The notes under the pieces were generated by a model. That model was not told the DNA's origin and searched no databases. It saw only the letters and a program-made list of their open reading frames with translations. The translations under genes were made by a program, and so were the position numbers. From Cololabis saira (lineage: Eukaryota; Chordata; Actinopteri; Beloniformes; Belonidae), in the NCBI RefSeq assembly GCF_033807715.1, contig NC_084590.1, positions 36,917,505 to 36,981,504 on the forward strand: a stretch of DNA of 64,000 nucleotides, written 5' to 3'. This document shows positions 12,227-24,803 of the stretch, piece by piece. Positions within the stretch are counted from its first letter, which is position 1. Every line of letters starts with the position of its first letter.

Positions 12227-12720
12227 AGCTTGATTTAAGGTTCTGCGTTAAACCAACGCAGCGCCTACGCCGTTGCCGTGATGCCGTCGTGAACCCTTCG
12301 GACTTCTCCGTCACTCCATTTTGCTGTGGTGCAGTACCCCCCCAGAACGCTAGAGGGGGGGGTTCTTTTCCGGAGAAAAGAAAAGGCGATTCATGCTCGA
12401 AAACCCTCCAATGTGGCTGAATTACAACAATTTTATTGTTATCGTCGTCTCTAGTTGATTCTTTGTTTAGCTTCCGGCTTTTCCGGTCACAGTGAACAAT
12501 GGCGACCGAGAGAGAACCAGAACCGGAAATGCGTTGCTACCAAGCAAACCAATCATAGCCCTCTCGGTCTGCGTTGGGTCTGCGTCGCCTCGACGGGTAG
12601 TTACATTTTTTGGGAGGTTCACGTCAGGCTATGGCGTAGGCTACGGAGAGCCTCCCGCGTAGCCGCGTACCCTACGGCGTAGGCTCTGCGTTGATTTAAC
12701 GCAGAACCATAATTCAGCCT
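12227..12720. mobile_element. Complete Harbinger-type MITE with TTA duplication
   Basis: The terminal inverted repeats are about 45 bp long. They share GGTTCTGCGTTAAA and the following AACGCAG and GCCTACGCCGT words in inverted orientation at each end. TTA flanks both sides (12224-12226 and 12721-12723), which fits the TWA target duplication of PIF/Harbinger transposons. The 494-bp interior has no transposase, so it is non-autonomous. A related degraded terminus lies at 880-1040. Confidence 0.75.
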
Positions 12721-12997
12721 TTAGACCAGTGAGTAGCAGGCTGAGCGAGGGTTGTATCCCAGACAACTTCCTTATTTCAGCTCTGGCAGCAGTTGTTCTC
12801 AGTGTTGTTTCAGTAAGCACAATTGAAATCAGGATGTTTGGATAGATTTGATCCAATGAATGCAAAATCATTTTAATTAGCATCATCAGTTAGCATAAGA
12901 CGAGTCACCCAAGCTAGCATGGGTAACTTCCAGTGACTGAACTAAGTGGGGCATGTGCTCCTTCACAACTGACTGAAAGAATGATATTCCTGACACA
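12721..12997. other. Short non-coding spacer
   Basis: No gene or repeat is recognised between the Harbinger MITE and the LINE fragment. Confidence 0.35.
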
Positions 12998-13370
12998 AAC
13001 AGCTGAAATGAGTTTCCTCTGCAGGGTGCCTGCAGGCACTCTCCCTCAGAGATAGGGAGAGAAGTCATCCTTCATCATTCAGTCATCCCGGAGGGAGTCA
13101 GAACAGTCACTACTCCTCCACATTGAGAAGAGCTGGTGAGGATGCCTCCTGGACACATCCAACGGGAGGTATTTAGGGCATACTGAACTCGCAGCATGCC
13201 CAAAGGCAGATTCAGGACATGCCAGACAGATATCTTACAGCTGTCCTTGGAATGCCTCTGTATCCTCCGGGAAGAGCAGGAAGTTGTGGCCAGGGAGAGG
13301 GACGTCTGGGCCGTTGTGGGCTGCTGCTCCCACAACCTGAACTTCGATAAGCAGAAGTTAATGGATGGAG
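12998..13370 (+). mobile_element. Old 3' fragment of RTE/Rex3-like LINE
   Basis: This segment aligns along its length with the younger copy at 34700-35070. Matching words in order are ATGAGTTTCCTC(T/C)GCAGGGTG, GATGCCTCCTGGAC, GGGAGGTRTTYAGG-like, GGGAAGAGC and GGACGTCTGGGC, and it ends ATGGATGGA. It therefore covers the last part of the reverse transcriptase C-terminus and the GATG-type tail. Many differences from the second copy, plus frame breaks, indicate an old insertion. Confidence 0.75.
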
Positions 13371-14834
13371 TGATGAACAAGGTTAGGGATGCTGTTTCTA
13401 ATTAAAACAGGTAGCTGTGTTCAGTTCAAGTTGTCCCGTGGTAATAATTATCTAAGGGGGATGCTTTTGTTACCCCAAGCAACTCTAGTCAGAGTTTATG
13501 AAAGAGGTTGGCCGAGGCTGTGTACCTTCACCGTACTTTATCTCCAGGATTCAAGATCTAATTAGCATTCTTCAAAAGGAGGTTGTATAATTAAACTGCA
13601 AAGGTTGTCCCTCTCCTTCTACTCATGGGAGGAAGAAAGAAAGACTAAATTATCAATTTAGACAACACAAATTGTTATGAATTTGCAGTAGATACTACTG
13701 ATCTTTTCTTCCCTTCTTTTTGTATCATTTGGGGTCTGTAGAGACACCGCAGCTCACGAATGTTACTGATGCTTTATGGATGAGCACTGTTAATGCTCGG
13801 GGCATTTTGAATCACCTGCTGCAGAACTTTCCGGGAGTTTTTGTTAAGACCCCAGAGAAACTGCAATTTTCCAGCTTTAAACTTAAATTTCATCGACTAA
13901 AGGATTAATCAGTCAAAGAAAACAGTTGTGCCTTGAACTTGCTTTCTAAATCATACTTTGTTTATCATGTACCGATGTACATGCTTTCCAGGATGCAAAG
14001 AGAAATCTGTAGTAAAGAGCTATCATTTTAAAGTGTCAGAGATTTTACCCCTTTAACCTGGACAAAATGTAGATAGATGCACTAAGGCCAATAGAGGGAG
14101 CCCAATAGCTGCTTGTCTCCCAGCTGAGCCGGGGCAAGAGGGCTCTTCTGCAATTTGTCTTCATGCAAGATTATTTAAGGAATTAATAAAAGCAAAATTG
14201 GAGGGGAATAGGATACAGGTTGTTTACAATAAACATTCATGCTGTGGCTCTTAGCAGGGCATATGCTAACTAGAATGTGATTCCTGGTCTTTTTAAAAAT
14301 GAGTTAAAGCCCAGCTGGAGAGCTCTGAACAGATGAGTCTGTCCCAGCAGACGTGGTGAAAGAGGCACCGAGTCCAAAACAGGTGTGATCCGTCACTTTG
14401 TCAAGGTGTTTTAGGTTTCAGAGGCTTCCAGAGGTTCTCAAGCTGCCGCAGGAACCTGTCAGCAGCTTCAGCTGCAGAATCAGACTGGAGTGTCTCAAGG
14501 GGCCAGCAGGCTTTAGTATTATTACAGGCTTTGGTGCTTGAAGTAGTGGGTATCCCACAATACTATCGTGCTCAGCTGTGTCACACACTCCAATACACAG
14601 TATAGTCATAATGTGGCTGGTTTGGGCATTATTTGAAGATTAATGTATATGTGAGTTCATTGTGAGAATTGTGAATGACAGGATTTAAGAAAATAAGTCT
14701 AACAGTAACAGTCCTCAAAATATAATTATTACAACGATTCGATCCTTGTGGCTGATGATGATTGATGTCATGTATTTAATTAAAGGTTTTCTATTTCTCT
14801 TTCAATTAGTTGCTCTACTCAGCTCTTCTTCGAG
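13371..14834. other. Unique non-coding stretch
   Basis: AT-rich sequence with only short frames (for example 13720-13908) that lack motifs. No repeat, RNA gene or promoter is supported. Confidence 0.4.
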
Positions 14835-14842
14835 GGCAGAGA

Positions 14843-15919
14843 TAGGGCTGGGCGATATGGCCTTTTATTAATATCTCGATATTTTTAGGTCATGTCAAGA
14901 TACACGATATATATCTCGATATTTTGCCTTATCCTTGAATTAACACTTTGATGCAAACAATCACACCAGTATGATGATTCTATATGTCTACATTAAAACA
15001 TTCTTGTTCATACTGCGTTAATATATGCTCATTTTAAACTTTCATGCGAAAAGGGAGAATAAGTCAAATTTACCCAAACTGTATTTATTAAACACTTACT
15101 AAGCAGTGAGTGGCACAAACATAAAAAGTGTCATTTCAAAACTGAAAGTGCACGTTGCATCTCTCTGGCTCCCCGTCTGAAGAACATCTGCTAAGAACAT
15201 CTTCTGGTCCCGGTTTTACCAGGGACGACTTGCTCTCGAGCAGGACGGGCCCTTTACAGCACCTTTTATATGAAGACTGTAGGTGTAGGGACTGCAATGT
15301 TTCATCCTCTCCTCCTTTACTTTGCATCACTTTGACTTACTTTTAGAAATATGACATCATATAGTCTTGTTTTACTTTGTTTCAATGATAGTGATTGATT
15401 TCATGTGGCCACATTTAAGCAACACTAGGTGACGTTTTTCAGCTCTAGAAGAGAAAGGCTCGACGGCGCGCTGTGCGCGGACACGTGTCGCACTGCGCGG
15501 CTCCTCGGCTCTCCGGAGAGCCGTGCGCGTTGTGCGAGGACAAAAACATCCCCACCTGTCTTTACTAAACCGTCCCAGTTTGCTTTGAAAAGAGTCGGTC
15601 GTGCGTAGCAACCTCGCAGATGAGCTCACGGTGGAAACAGGCCGAGTTTGGGAAAGTTTAGGTGGAACTGACCGGCGGACCGGACAGCAGCGCCGACACC
15701 AGGGCCTATGACGATGCACGCACGTGACTGACGTATGTAACTCGTTGTGCTTGTTTTATGTCTCTGAGAAGGAGAGACGAGAGAGTGAGAAAAGCCTGTA
15801 ATTTAATGCTCGCTGCTAAAAACAAATGCGTGACAATGTATACTCGAATATTCACGATATAGTCATATAGAGTAGAAGCCGAGATTCATCGAATATACTC
15901 GATATATCGCCCAGCCCTA
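14843..15919. mobile_element. Complete non-autonomous hAT element with 8-bp duplication
   Basis: The left end TAGGGCTGGGCGATAT and right end ATATCGCCCAGCCCTA are exact inverted repeats over 16 bases. The 8-bp word GGCAGAGA flanks both sides exactly (14835-14842 and 15920-15927). Subterminal ATCTCGATAT-type motifs recur in both halves, as expected for transposase binding sites. Open frames inside (for example minus 15372-15719) show no transposase motif, so the 1,077-bp element is non-autonomous. Intact ends and a perfect duplication suggest a fairly recent insertion. Confidence 0.85.
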
Positions 15920-15927
15920 GGCAGAGA

Positions 15928-16185
15928 TGTCTGAAGTTAAACTCCAAACAGGGAGCTTCTTTCAGTTCGAAGGGCTCAGGAATATTACTTCAATAAATAT
16001 TTCATGAAAAAGGAAGTTCAATCGATTCATTACACTGTGAGTAATATGTGTATGTTTTATTAGACTGGCGCAGAGTATTTAATATTCTTTGTTTACAGTG
16101 TTAGGCCGCATATGGGGAAAGGCATGAATATGGAGCAGGTAGCGCCCGCTCATTTCTGAGTGTCACACAGATGCTCATCTTGTAT

Positions 16186-16188
<3 letters not shown>
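15928..16188. other. Short unique spacer
   Basis: Non-coding sequence between the hAT element and the CA tract. Nothing was recognised. Confidence 0.4.

Positions 16189-16245
<57 letters not shown>
16189..16245. repeat. (CA)n microsatellite, about 28 units
   Basis: Pure dinucleotide array of 57 bp. Confidence 0.98.
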
Positions 16246-16246
<1 letters not shown>

Positions 16247-19200
16247 TGTATATACACAGATTGAAGCCAAGCACATGTATACTCATGCACACAAAATGCA
16301 GATGCACGCTGCATCTCTTTTGATTAAATTGATTAAACATTTCAAAACACGCATAAATTTCCATGAATGACAAAGATTTCACTGTTATCTTTCATTGCTT
16401 CTCGGTAAAATAAAACCTCATTGTCTCTGAGGTGCAGCAGCCTGGTTACAATCTCAGATTCATACAAAAGCGGCTACTGAAGGGGGGGCAACAAGTAATG
16501 CAGAGGTGGTGATGAACGCAGGGAGGTGAGTGCCTTTCTGTGTGTGCTTTTCTGCATCCCCGAGGTACATTTGTGTGTACAGCTGTGGCTTGAAAGGGGA
16601 AGGAAAAATAAGTGGGGAGGAGGGGTTTTGCACCAGGAAAGAGGTATTGGCTCTGCCCCACAGCATTTGGCACAAAGAGGCTATCCTATTGTGCATGCTG
16701 GCAGCATCTGTAGGAGATAAGGTTTGGTCCTGGGAGATAAGGTCAGCTCCTGCTAATGAAACACATACTAAAGGTTTGCAGGGAACCTCTCCTCTCTGCT
16801 TGGCATTTTTATTTTTGAAGCATTTCACTCCCTCCCAGATATTACCTCATTATCAACCACCTCGTCCATCTTTGTGGTTTTATGAATAGACAGAATGGTA
16901 CCATTTCATCTTCTCAAATCCTTCACCTGCCAGCACAACCTTCAAATTGTATGCATGGCAGTTAAACCCATCCAAGGACACGTAAAAGTGATCCAAAGTT
17001 AATTAGGACTGATTTTTCTGAAGTTGAGCAGCAGTGCCAGGAGGGTACTCTGCTGGAGCACAGTTGGTTCTTTTGTTTATGTCCCTGTGCTTGGATGTAG
17101 CCGCGAGGCATGGCAGCATGAATTCACCTAGGTGATGGGTTTGGTACGAGTAGATACAGATTTGGAGCTGTCTCGTCTCCTGCTGACTCTCCCAGCTGGC
17201 TCTGGCATTAAAGCAATCCAGCTCTGCACCGGACGAAAACATGACAGCTGTTTCCTATGACTTGGGGTAAAACCCGGTGATTCACTCCCTCTGATGGCCT
17301 CATTTAGGAGGATTTGGAGTGTGGCCAAGTACTCTGTCCACCGACGATGAGATGTGGACATTAGAAAAGGTCATCGCGAGAGAGGAGCAGGGAAGAAAAG
17401 AAGTACTTTAAGTGACACAGCAAATATTTGCCTGAAAGAAACTTTAATACTTTTAACTACTTCCACGAAGGCAAGCTTCACAGTTGTTTAAACATGAATT
17501 TACTCTATAAAAACAGTGAAAAGTGTATGTAAAGCAGCTTTAAGATTTGCTGTAAATATGATCTGGCTGCAGTCCTGTAGAAATAACGTTTATATAACTC
17601 AGCAACCCGCAGCAGTCAGTGGCGGTCCTGTTTGTCACACTGCGTGTTTCAAGACTGAGTTACTGCTTATCACCATAAATGCCTCACAAGTGATGAATTT
17701 TGAAGTGTTGGGTGACTCCCGACAGGAGTGGGAGTGGATGATGAATTTCAACCCCTGCCTGGAACTTAAACACAACATTAGGATACACAGCGAGTCCTGG
17801 TGTCTGCATAGCAAACACTGCTGCAGCCAGCTACGCCTGAACGTAACGTGGCACAGACTTTAAGACAGATGCTCTGATTTATATGAATAATTTGTTTTCG
17901 CATCTTGCAATCTGGATCTCAAAAGTAAAACACGCTTTTTTTTTAAAAAGCAACTCTATTCTGATGTATTTGATTTTTTTTTTCCCCTCACTTTGCAGCA
18001 TATCACACCGCTCAGAATGCTAACCGTGGTGTCACAGGCAGCAATTATGTTTGACAGCTCGGCATAATTGGAAGAAAAAGAGTATCTTGCTGCACTCTCT
18101 GCCTTCAGGCATCGCTGTAGTCGGTGTAGTGTCTTAAAAATAGAGCTAAAGCAAGAGAATAACTTTGATCCCTTAACTTAAAGGATAGTAAGACTGAGTT
18201 TTTTAAATGTAAAGGTTGAAATAAAAAAAAAAAATGCACCTTTTTATGAAGTTGCATCTCAGGCCTCAATATGTCCACTAGCCGTGTCACTATTTCTCTT
18301 TTGTGCACAGATGCATTACTACCCCTATTTTTCGACGTAGAGGTGTGTGCTTGAAACCTCCCTCGTTTATCAATAGAGTGATATAGGAGAAAGATTTCCA
18401 TTCTGTAACACCCTCAACTTGGATGTGTTCATTTGAATAAAGATGGGTCAGTTCTTCTTTTGGACTCGCTGCCTGGACGCAGTCTTTCCATGACACTTTG
18501 TTTAGGCCCCCCCACGCTTCTCCACTTTCCAAAGAAAATAAATAGGACCCATGAAATGCCATCAGTTCATTGCACACTGGCCACCAGAGATCCCAGTAAC
18601 CAAAGCTTTTTTGCGCAACACATTAGCAATGAATTAAAACTGCTCTCATATGTGTGACATATCGGTCATTCCCTTTAAAAGCTTCACTTAGCTGCTTGTT
18701 GATGGAATTGTGTTTTGTTTAGGTGACATTTGTTTTTTTTGTCTGGTTTGTCTGCTGCAAGTATTTATTTTATCATGCTTCATTTGATTAGAAATGGCTT
18801 GAATCTTCTCTATGGCTTTCCGGTCACCAGGAAGATGTGGACATCTAAAATGGCTTTTGAAAATAAATTATTAGTCCTGTGTTTAGACAAGCTTGCTAAA
18901 GCAATGACATGAAGTTTCATCACTCGCTTTGCTGAAGGTATACATAACCAATACACTTTGAATGTGTTTATTTGTAATTGGAGACACAGGACCCTGTTTT
19001 ATTGGCAGGATTTCTACATTGTTTATGTGGAGCAGCAGGATCTAAATGACTATTTGACTTTTCCCTGTCAGCCTCTTGCTGAGCATCCAGGTATCTGTAG
19101 CCTTTCAACAGCGGAAGGATGGTTAATTGTCAACCGTGCCGCCTGGCATCTGGCTCAGTCTTTACCTGGGCCGCATTTTTTTAGCCTTTGCCATGTCGTC

Positions 19201-22200
19201 ATCCGTATTTCTCACAGTTATTCTATAAGCTGTTTATGCTTACACATGCACGACTCGCATCGAGTGGTGACAGCAGCTGCTAAATCCAGCCCCACTGGGG
19301 AAAACGTGCTCGGCAGGTTTCAGTGTCCACATCAGCCGTTGACTTCAGAGGAATTCATTAGGCTGCTTTTAAATTACATGCTTTAATGCAGTGACAGGTA
19401 GACAAACAAAGGTGGGGAACATTTAATCCTATGAGCTGCAGAATGAACAGTTCATATCTTATATCTCAACCTCAAACAGAAGTTGGTGTTTGAGTCAGGC
19501 TAATTTCTCTTAAGATTATCTAACCAGAATATATATTTTTATGCTTTATGGTTTTTAGTTATTACTGTTTTTTTTTTCTCCTTTTGAAATAATCGGCATA
19601 CAAAGCACAAAAATAAATGGATCCTGGATGTTTGCAATTTTTTTTTCATTCAAACTTCCTTCATTAAGAATGGAGGAGAGTGCAATATCAATACATTTAG
19701 CATGAAACACAGAAGCTTTCTTGCATAAATATAAATATTGTTTTTGATATTTCAGAAACGACAAAAACAGACTTTATCTTCACTGGACCTCATAAGCGGC
19801 CTCACAAACTACCGCGTGTTTCAGGTTGTAATGGTCTGTCCTCATCCAGACATTAGCATTTCTCTGTCTTGGATATTGATTCGAGTGAAATCTCAAGCTG
19901 ACAGCAACTTCCTTTCTGCAAGCGCTGTGAGATCTCGAGCACCGTGCAATGTCAGGAAGGCCATATCAGCTGGATAGGAAGGAAGCAATAAATATAATAG
20001 GTTGTTTATTTCTACTCAAGTGTGTATTTTTCGCTAGTATGTGAGCAAGAACAGCAGTGATGTCATACAATCACATTATCACAATGGTTCTAAATACAAA
20101 TGAATCGAAAACTCATGCCAAAGATATTATTACTCAGAAGAAAACCTTGTATCATGTCATGCAGTTTAAGTCACGGGTTTCAGAGATCTCTGTTGTGGGC
20201 CACGATCAATAGCTCTCCCATGCTTCTTCAAACATTGATCCTCTCCTTTGAGATTTAATTAGTTCTTGAATATGTTCAGTGTAACATGAATATTGTGGTT
20301 ATAGCTATCGAACAGTGGGATGACCTATACTTCAGTTGTCCAGGGATCAATTATGAATGTTGTAATTTGCTATTGACGTAATTGATGCATTTGTCCAATT
20401 ATAGTGGAGACAGTCGTCAGCCCTTTTTACTCTCCGGCTCACTGAGCAGCCAAACAGAGGAGGAACAATAAGCCGACTGTCTGCGGTCGAACAATGAGTG
20501 GGCTCATCTCATATTATACATGGACACCATGTACAGATTGCAGGACATCAGTACTTCACAACTCATGTACAATGGCAAAACAATAAATAAAATAGTTTTA
20601 CATTATTCATTCTACCTGCAGATACAATTTTAAAGGAAAAGTTTTATCACTGAATGGAAAGCAGTTTGATGATAAAAATCTATACGTTTGCGGTATGGGT
20701 TTAGGGGGCTCAAGTGAAAACAAAACATCTGGATTCTTTTTCCAGTGTTTATTCAAATATTACAACTGAATACATCTTTATTGATCCCTTTTGTAAAATT
20801 CAATTGTTGTGTCATAAACTGGTGATAACATGAAACTCATTTAACAAGCAGTTGGAAGTGTAGCAGAGAGGTAAGCGTGGTTAAAATCTGCAGTGATCAT
20901 TATGAATGCATGGGGGGGCTATACTTGTTGCCTGGCAACAGCTGAGTTGATTGTGTCCCGTCCAGCATCGGCGGGTACGGACCGAAACTCACAGCTGAAA
21001 GGCCAGTTGCAGAGATGCTCCTCTACAGGATCATGACCAAGATGAATACATCTGTTGATTCCAAACGCTGCGGTTACTCCTTCTTTTAGCCTTGGCTGGC
21101 CTTTTAGTGAGATTTTATTTGAAGTTTTGTTTCTCAACATGGTTTGTAGTATAGTTTCTCATCTTTGCCCTCATTATTAGTTCTCCTGCCCTCTTTTCTC
21201 AATGTCATCTCTTCACCCCATCTGGATTTGGGAGGCGAGGGCCTGTTTCAGGCATTTCTTGGGCTTTGAAAAGCTGAGATTCTTCCATATGTAAGCAACT
21301 CCACCTGTATCATTGTTACTCATGCCAGAATTACCTGCAGACATTTTTTTAATTGGCACAACATCCAAACAAGCATACATTTAAAAAAAAAAATCACAGT
21401 TAAAATATCATCATCTATATCAAGTAGATGTAAAGAAAGACGTTACCAGAGCTATTCCCTTTTATTCACATTTCTCACCCTTGTCATAATTGGAAGAGAC
21501 TATTAAAAATATTTGCTTACAAATGACTTAAATCCATGTAACATTTGTCAAACTGAAATATCTGTTGCTTAAACAATGTGATATGCAGTATATTTTTATT
21601 TTTTAAATTGCCGTTAAAATGACAAAACTCTTCACATGCATTTTATGAATAAGTTCAAACCTCTGTTAATGGTTTATAAATGTTCATTTCTCTTTGGATT
21701 TGGAATCATTCTTGCTTTCTAGCTTATTAGTTATAAATCTAATTTAAATAAAAAAAACTTTTCAGTCCTTCAGAGTAAAAGTTGTTTGTGTCCTAATTTG
21801 CAGAGGTGTAATGGTACCAAGACTTAAAAGATAAGCAGGAAAAAAATGATTTAAACCTCAATTTAGTTGAACTGCCACGAGGGAATGTAAAAAATTCAAT
21901 GCAAATTTAGTTTAATTACATCTAGTCAAACTACTCCCCCAACGCTGCCAGTCTACCAGCCTCTCTGTTGCCCTACAGCTAATTAAATCCCACCGGTGGG
22001 CGAATAATACAAAATTACAAACAAGTGGAGCAAAGCTAAATGAATAAATTCAGTAAAACATGAAGGGTAAACTTCAGGGACCTTTGTTATACTTTAGTTG
22101 TCATGTTAGTCGTGTGAACAGATGTAGTTGTCTTTAAAAACACCAACTCAACTGTATTCTGAAAGATTTGGCCAAGTTTCACATTTGGATGAAACGTCTG

Positions 22201-23395
22201 CAGCGAGCTATAATTCAAATGAGAGAACTTCAAGCAGAATCAGTTTTTATTACTTTAGTTCTTCTCTTGTCTTTCTACTTTGTTCACCTTTCAGTGTGTT
22301 CATTTTTTTTGTGAATATTACATTTTATTCATGAGCCACATCTGGCTGTCACTTATGACAGCTGCACAGTAAAAGACTAATTTGCCTCCAGGTACATTTA
22401 CATTTTTGTTGTAAACTGCGCTGCGTACTTTTAAGCAGCTCCTGTTTCCACAGAATATTTTATTTATTTATTTATATAATCAATAAAAAATCAACTCATT
22501 TTAGAAAAACTATTTTTAGTTTTTAAAACATCTTTCTTGACCTATGGCAGGTCCTAATAGGTTATATCATGGATAACTTGTCGAGACTGGAGGAGATTGA
22601 TTTCTTTAGTTGCTTGCTTTTTTTCTTCAATGGGCAAAAATCGAACAATTTGATGTCATATTTGAGAAAAATAACAAGGTAAAAGAAAACGACTTTTAGG
22701 TCACAAATGTTAATTTGCTTAGTCTAAAAAAATTTAAAATGTTTTAAAATATATTTCTAATTTCAAAAGAGGTGGCAGAACCGCTGTTTTATGGTTGCCT
22801 GCCCTTTTTTTACTGTTTTTTTTTTCTTTTCTAAATCAGCCTCTATAAGTCAGGGGCTGGTGCCTTTTTTTGTGGATATTGATTACAAGTTGAAGCTGAT
22901 GGAAAGCATTCTTCTCACTTTCTGCTAATTTGGTGTGAAATGACTTCAAACAAGCTTTACACCTGCACACAAAAATATTACATTTTGCCTAAAAAAAATT
23001 TGGATCACATAATAGTGTGGTTGCAGAGCTTGCAGGGCTTGTTTCAGGGAATGGTTTTGAGATCAGTGAATATGTAGACACCATTTGCTGACTGAGAGGC
23101 ACCCAATCTGGTTAAATTCCCCCCTGGTGTTATAAGAGCACCTTTTTCTGAGTGGTAGAAATGTGATATTCTTTTGCTCTTTTAACAATAAAATGTTAAT
23201 TTAAAATAAAATATAGCATTTCCATGCCTCATATCAGGATCAATTGAATCATTTATCAATATATGGTTATGAAAAGACCACGTGTCAATACTTTTGCAAA
23301 CTGAAGCACTACAGGTCCGCTCAGTATAAAAATCTAGATGACTGACATGAGCTAAAAAACAACAACATAGTTCAGAAAGGTTTTTTTTAATAAAA
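16246..23395. other. Seven kilobases of unique non-coding DNA
   Basis: No supported gene, RNA gene or transposon was found. Frames up to 142 codons (18958-19386) have no recognisable domain and an amino-acid mix expected of chance translation. A block at 20335-20510 is notable for TAATTGATGC, CAATTATAG, AACAATAA and AACAATGAG, which are homeodomain-like and SOX-like sites, but this is only suggestive. The stretch could be intergenic or part of a long intron. Confidence 0.45.
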
Positions 23396-23399
23396 TATG

Positions 23400-23571
23400 A
23401 TTCAGCCTGAAGTAGACCTGGCCATCATGGAGCTGTAGCTCCCGAACGAGCCTGTATTCCCCCAAATCCTGTCTTCTCATGAGGATTTCATGGACCCTGA
23501 CCCAGACCCTCCTTGCTGCTGCTGCTTGTCTAAAGCCAGGGCTTTTCTTTCAAGCAGGGACACATGCATTT
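23400..23571 (-). pseudogene. Harbinger transposase N-terminal remnant
   Basis: An ATG at 23571 (minus) opens a frame beginning MHVSLLERKALALDKQQQQ that stops near 23477. In another frame just downstream the translation GEYRLVRELQLHDGQVYFRL matches the conserved N-terminal region of PIF/Harbinger nucleases, which usually reads GE(Y/F)..L..EL..D...(Y)FR. The frame change and abrupt end near 23400 mark a truncated, non-functional copy. The DDE catalytic triad lies further downstream in this family and is absent. Confidence 0.5.
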
Positions 23572-23970
23572 TGCAAACCGAGCTGTAGCTACTGTACGTC
23601 CAAACAAGTGGGAAAACGGCGCCAGACCGGAAAAAACGTTTTTTCGGTCGCCAAGCAACTTGCAACAAATATGTACGCGATGTGCGCAGGCTCGCCCTGC
23701 TCTGCATCCTGCTCTGCGCCGAGTCTGCGCCCACCCCGGCGGTGTGCGCGGCGCAAACCGCGTTCTAGGTGAAAGCCGCTTTGCGCCGCCTTGCGCCCAC
23801 TTGCGCCCTTTGCCGCCACGCAAACTCAGCGGCGTGCGCCCTGTTGCGCATGCGCCGCCAAACTCGGCGGCAGACCCTGCGCCCTTGTGCGGCAGCAGCA
23901 GTACATACACAATGAATGGGAAAGCCGGCGGCGGCTGCCGCTGTGCGCCCTCTGTGTGAAAACCACTTCA
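23400..23970 (-). mobile_element. 5' part of PIF/Harbinger transposon, minus strand
   Basis: On the minus strand the element begins near 23970 with GGTTTTCACACAGAGGGCGC, a Harbinger-style terminus. A strongly GC-rich leader rich in GGCGGCGC-type words runs to about 23650, followed by the start of a transposase frame. The 3' part, including the catalytic core and the other terminal repeat, is missing beyond about 23400. Confidence 0.5.
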
Positions 23971-24133
23971 GCCAATCAGTGATTGTTGACATGGGGGCTC
24001 GCCTGCTCGGCCCTCCCCGTGGGTGCTCGGCCATCTCCGTGGGTGCTCGGGCCCCGAAGCACCCACGGTTCCGGCGCCTATGGTCTGGGTTAAAACCTGG
24101 TAGTCTGGAACTGTAACAGGACCAACCTCCTCC
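23971..24133. repeat. GC-rich hairpin and short tandem duplication
   Basis: CGTGGGTGCTCGG occurs twice in tandem (about 24018-24050). The second copy pairs with AGCACCCACGG near 24057-24067 to give an 11-bp perfect stem. No coding is seen. It lies between the Harbinger fragment and the LINE composite. Confidence 0.5.
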
Positions 24134-24155
24134 TTGGTCCTTCCTGTCATACTAT
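24134..24155 (+). repeat. Left copy of 22-bp direct repeat flanking LINE composite
   Basis: This matches 30101-30122 at 20 of 22 positions (differences at the third and sixteenth bases). It is read as the target-site duplication of the original LINE insertion. Confidence 0.55.
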
Positions 24156-24244
24156 TTTTTATACTTTTTTTTTTTCCAAGATGGCGCCGCGCTAGTGGCG
24201 ACTCATTTGCAGCAGCTCCGTCGACTTGTCTGTATAACTGTACG

Positions 24245-24803
24245 ACTTGTCCCTAAAAATGAAAGGGAAAAGATCAGCGCTCACCTTGGCTCCATGTCAT
24301 TGACAGCTACAAATCAAGCCAGAAATCTTGGTGTAATTATTGACTCAGACCTGAACTTCAACAGCCATCTAAAGTTTATCACTAAATCTGCCTACTACCA
24401 CCTAAAAAACATTGCTAGAATTAAGGAGATTCTGTCTAAACAAGACATGGAAAAACTTATTCATGCATTCATTTTCAGTAGGTTGGATTACTGCAATGGC
24501 ATCTTTACAGGCCTTAACAAGAAATCAATCAGGCAGCTGCAGCTGATCCAGAACGCTGCTGCCAGATTCCTTACAAACACCAGGAAACTGGACCATATTA
24601 CACCGGTCATGAAATCACTACACTGGCTTCCAGTGAGTCAAAGGATAGAGTTTAAAATCTTACTGCTGGTCTACAAAGCACTGAATGGTCTTGGACCAAA
24701 ATACATGGTTGATCTGTTAGTTCCCTATGAAGCTCCCAGACCCCTGAGGTTCACCTGGATCTGGTTTGTTGTGTGTCCCAAGAACCAGAACCAAGCAAGG
24801 TGA
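24245..24803 (+). pseudogene. L2 reverse transcriptase C-terminal fragment
   Basis: The translation contains QARNLGVIIDSDLNF, HLKNIARIKEILS, LIHAFIFSRLDYCNG, QLQLIQNAAARFLT and LHWLPVSQRIEFKILLLVYKALN. This is the thumb and C-terminal region of L2-clade reverse transcriptases. The catalytic FADD-type motif lies upstream in the family and is missing because of 5' truncation. The frame ends after APRPLR, and the expected conserved continuation (AFSYYAP-like, then LP.DLR) reads in another frame up to about 24910, so at least one frameshift is present. It is non-functional. Confidence 0.8.

Noticed and set aside
15372..15719. 115-codon minus-strand frame inside the hAT element
   Set aside because: No transposase motif; it falls in a GC-rich stretch where chance frames are long.
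18958..19386. 142-codon open frame as a gene
   Set aside because: No motif, no homology recognised, no splice or promoter context; this length is expected by chance.
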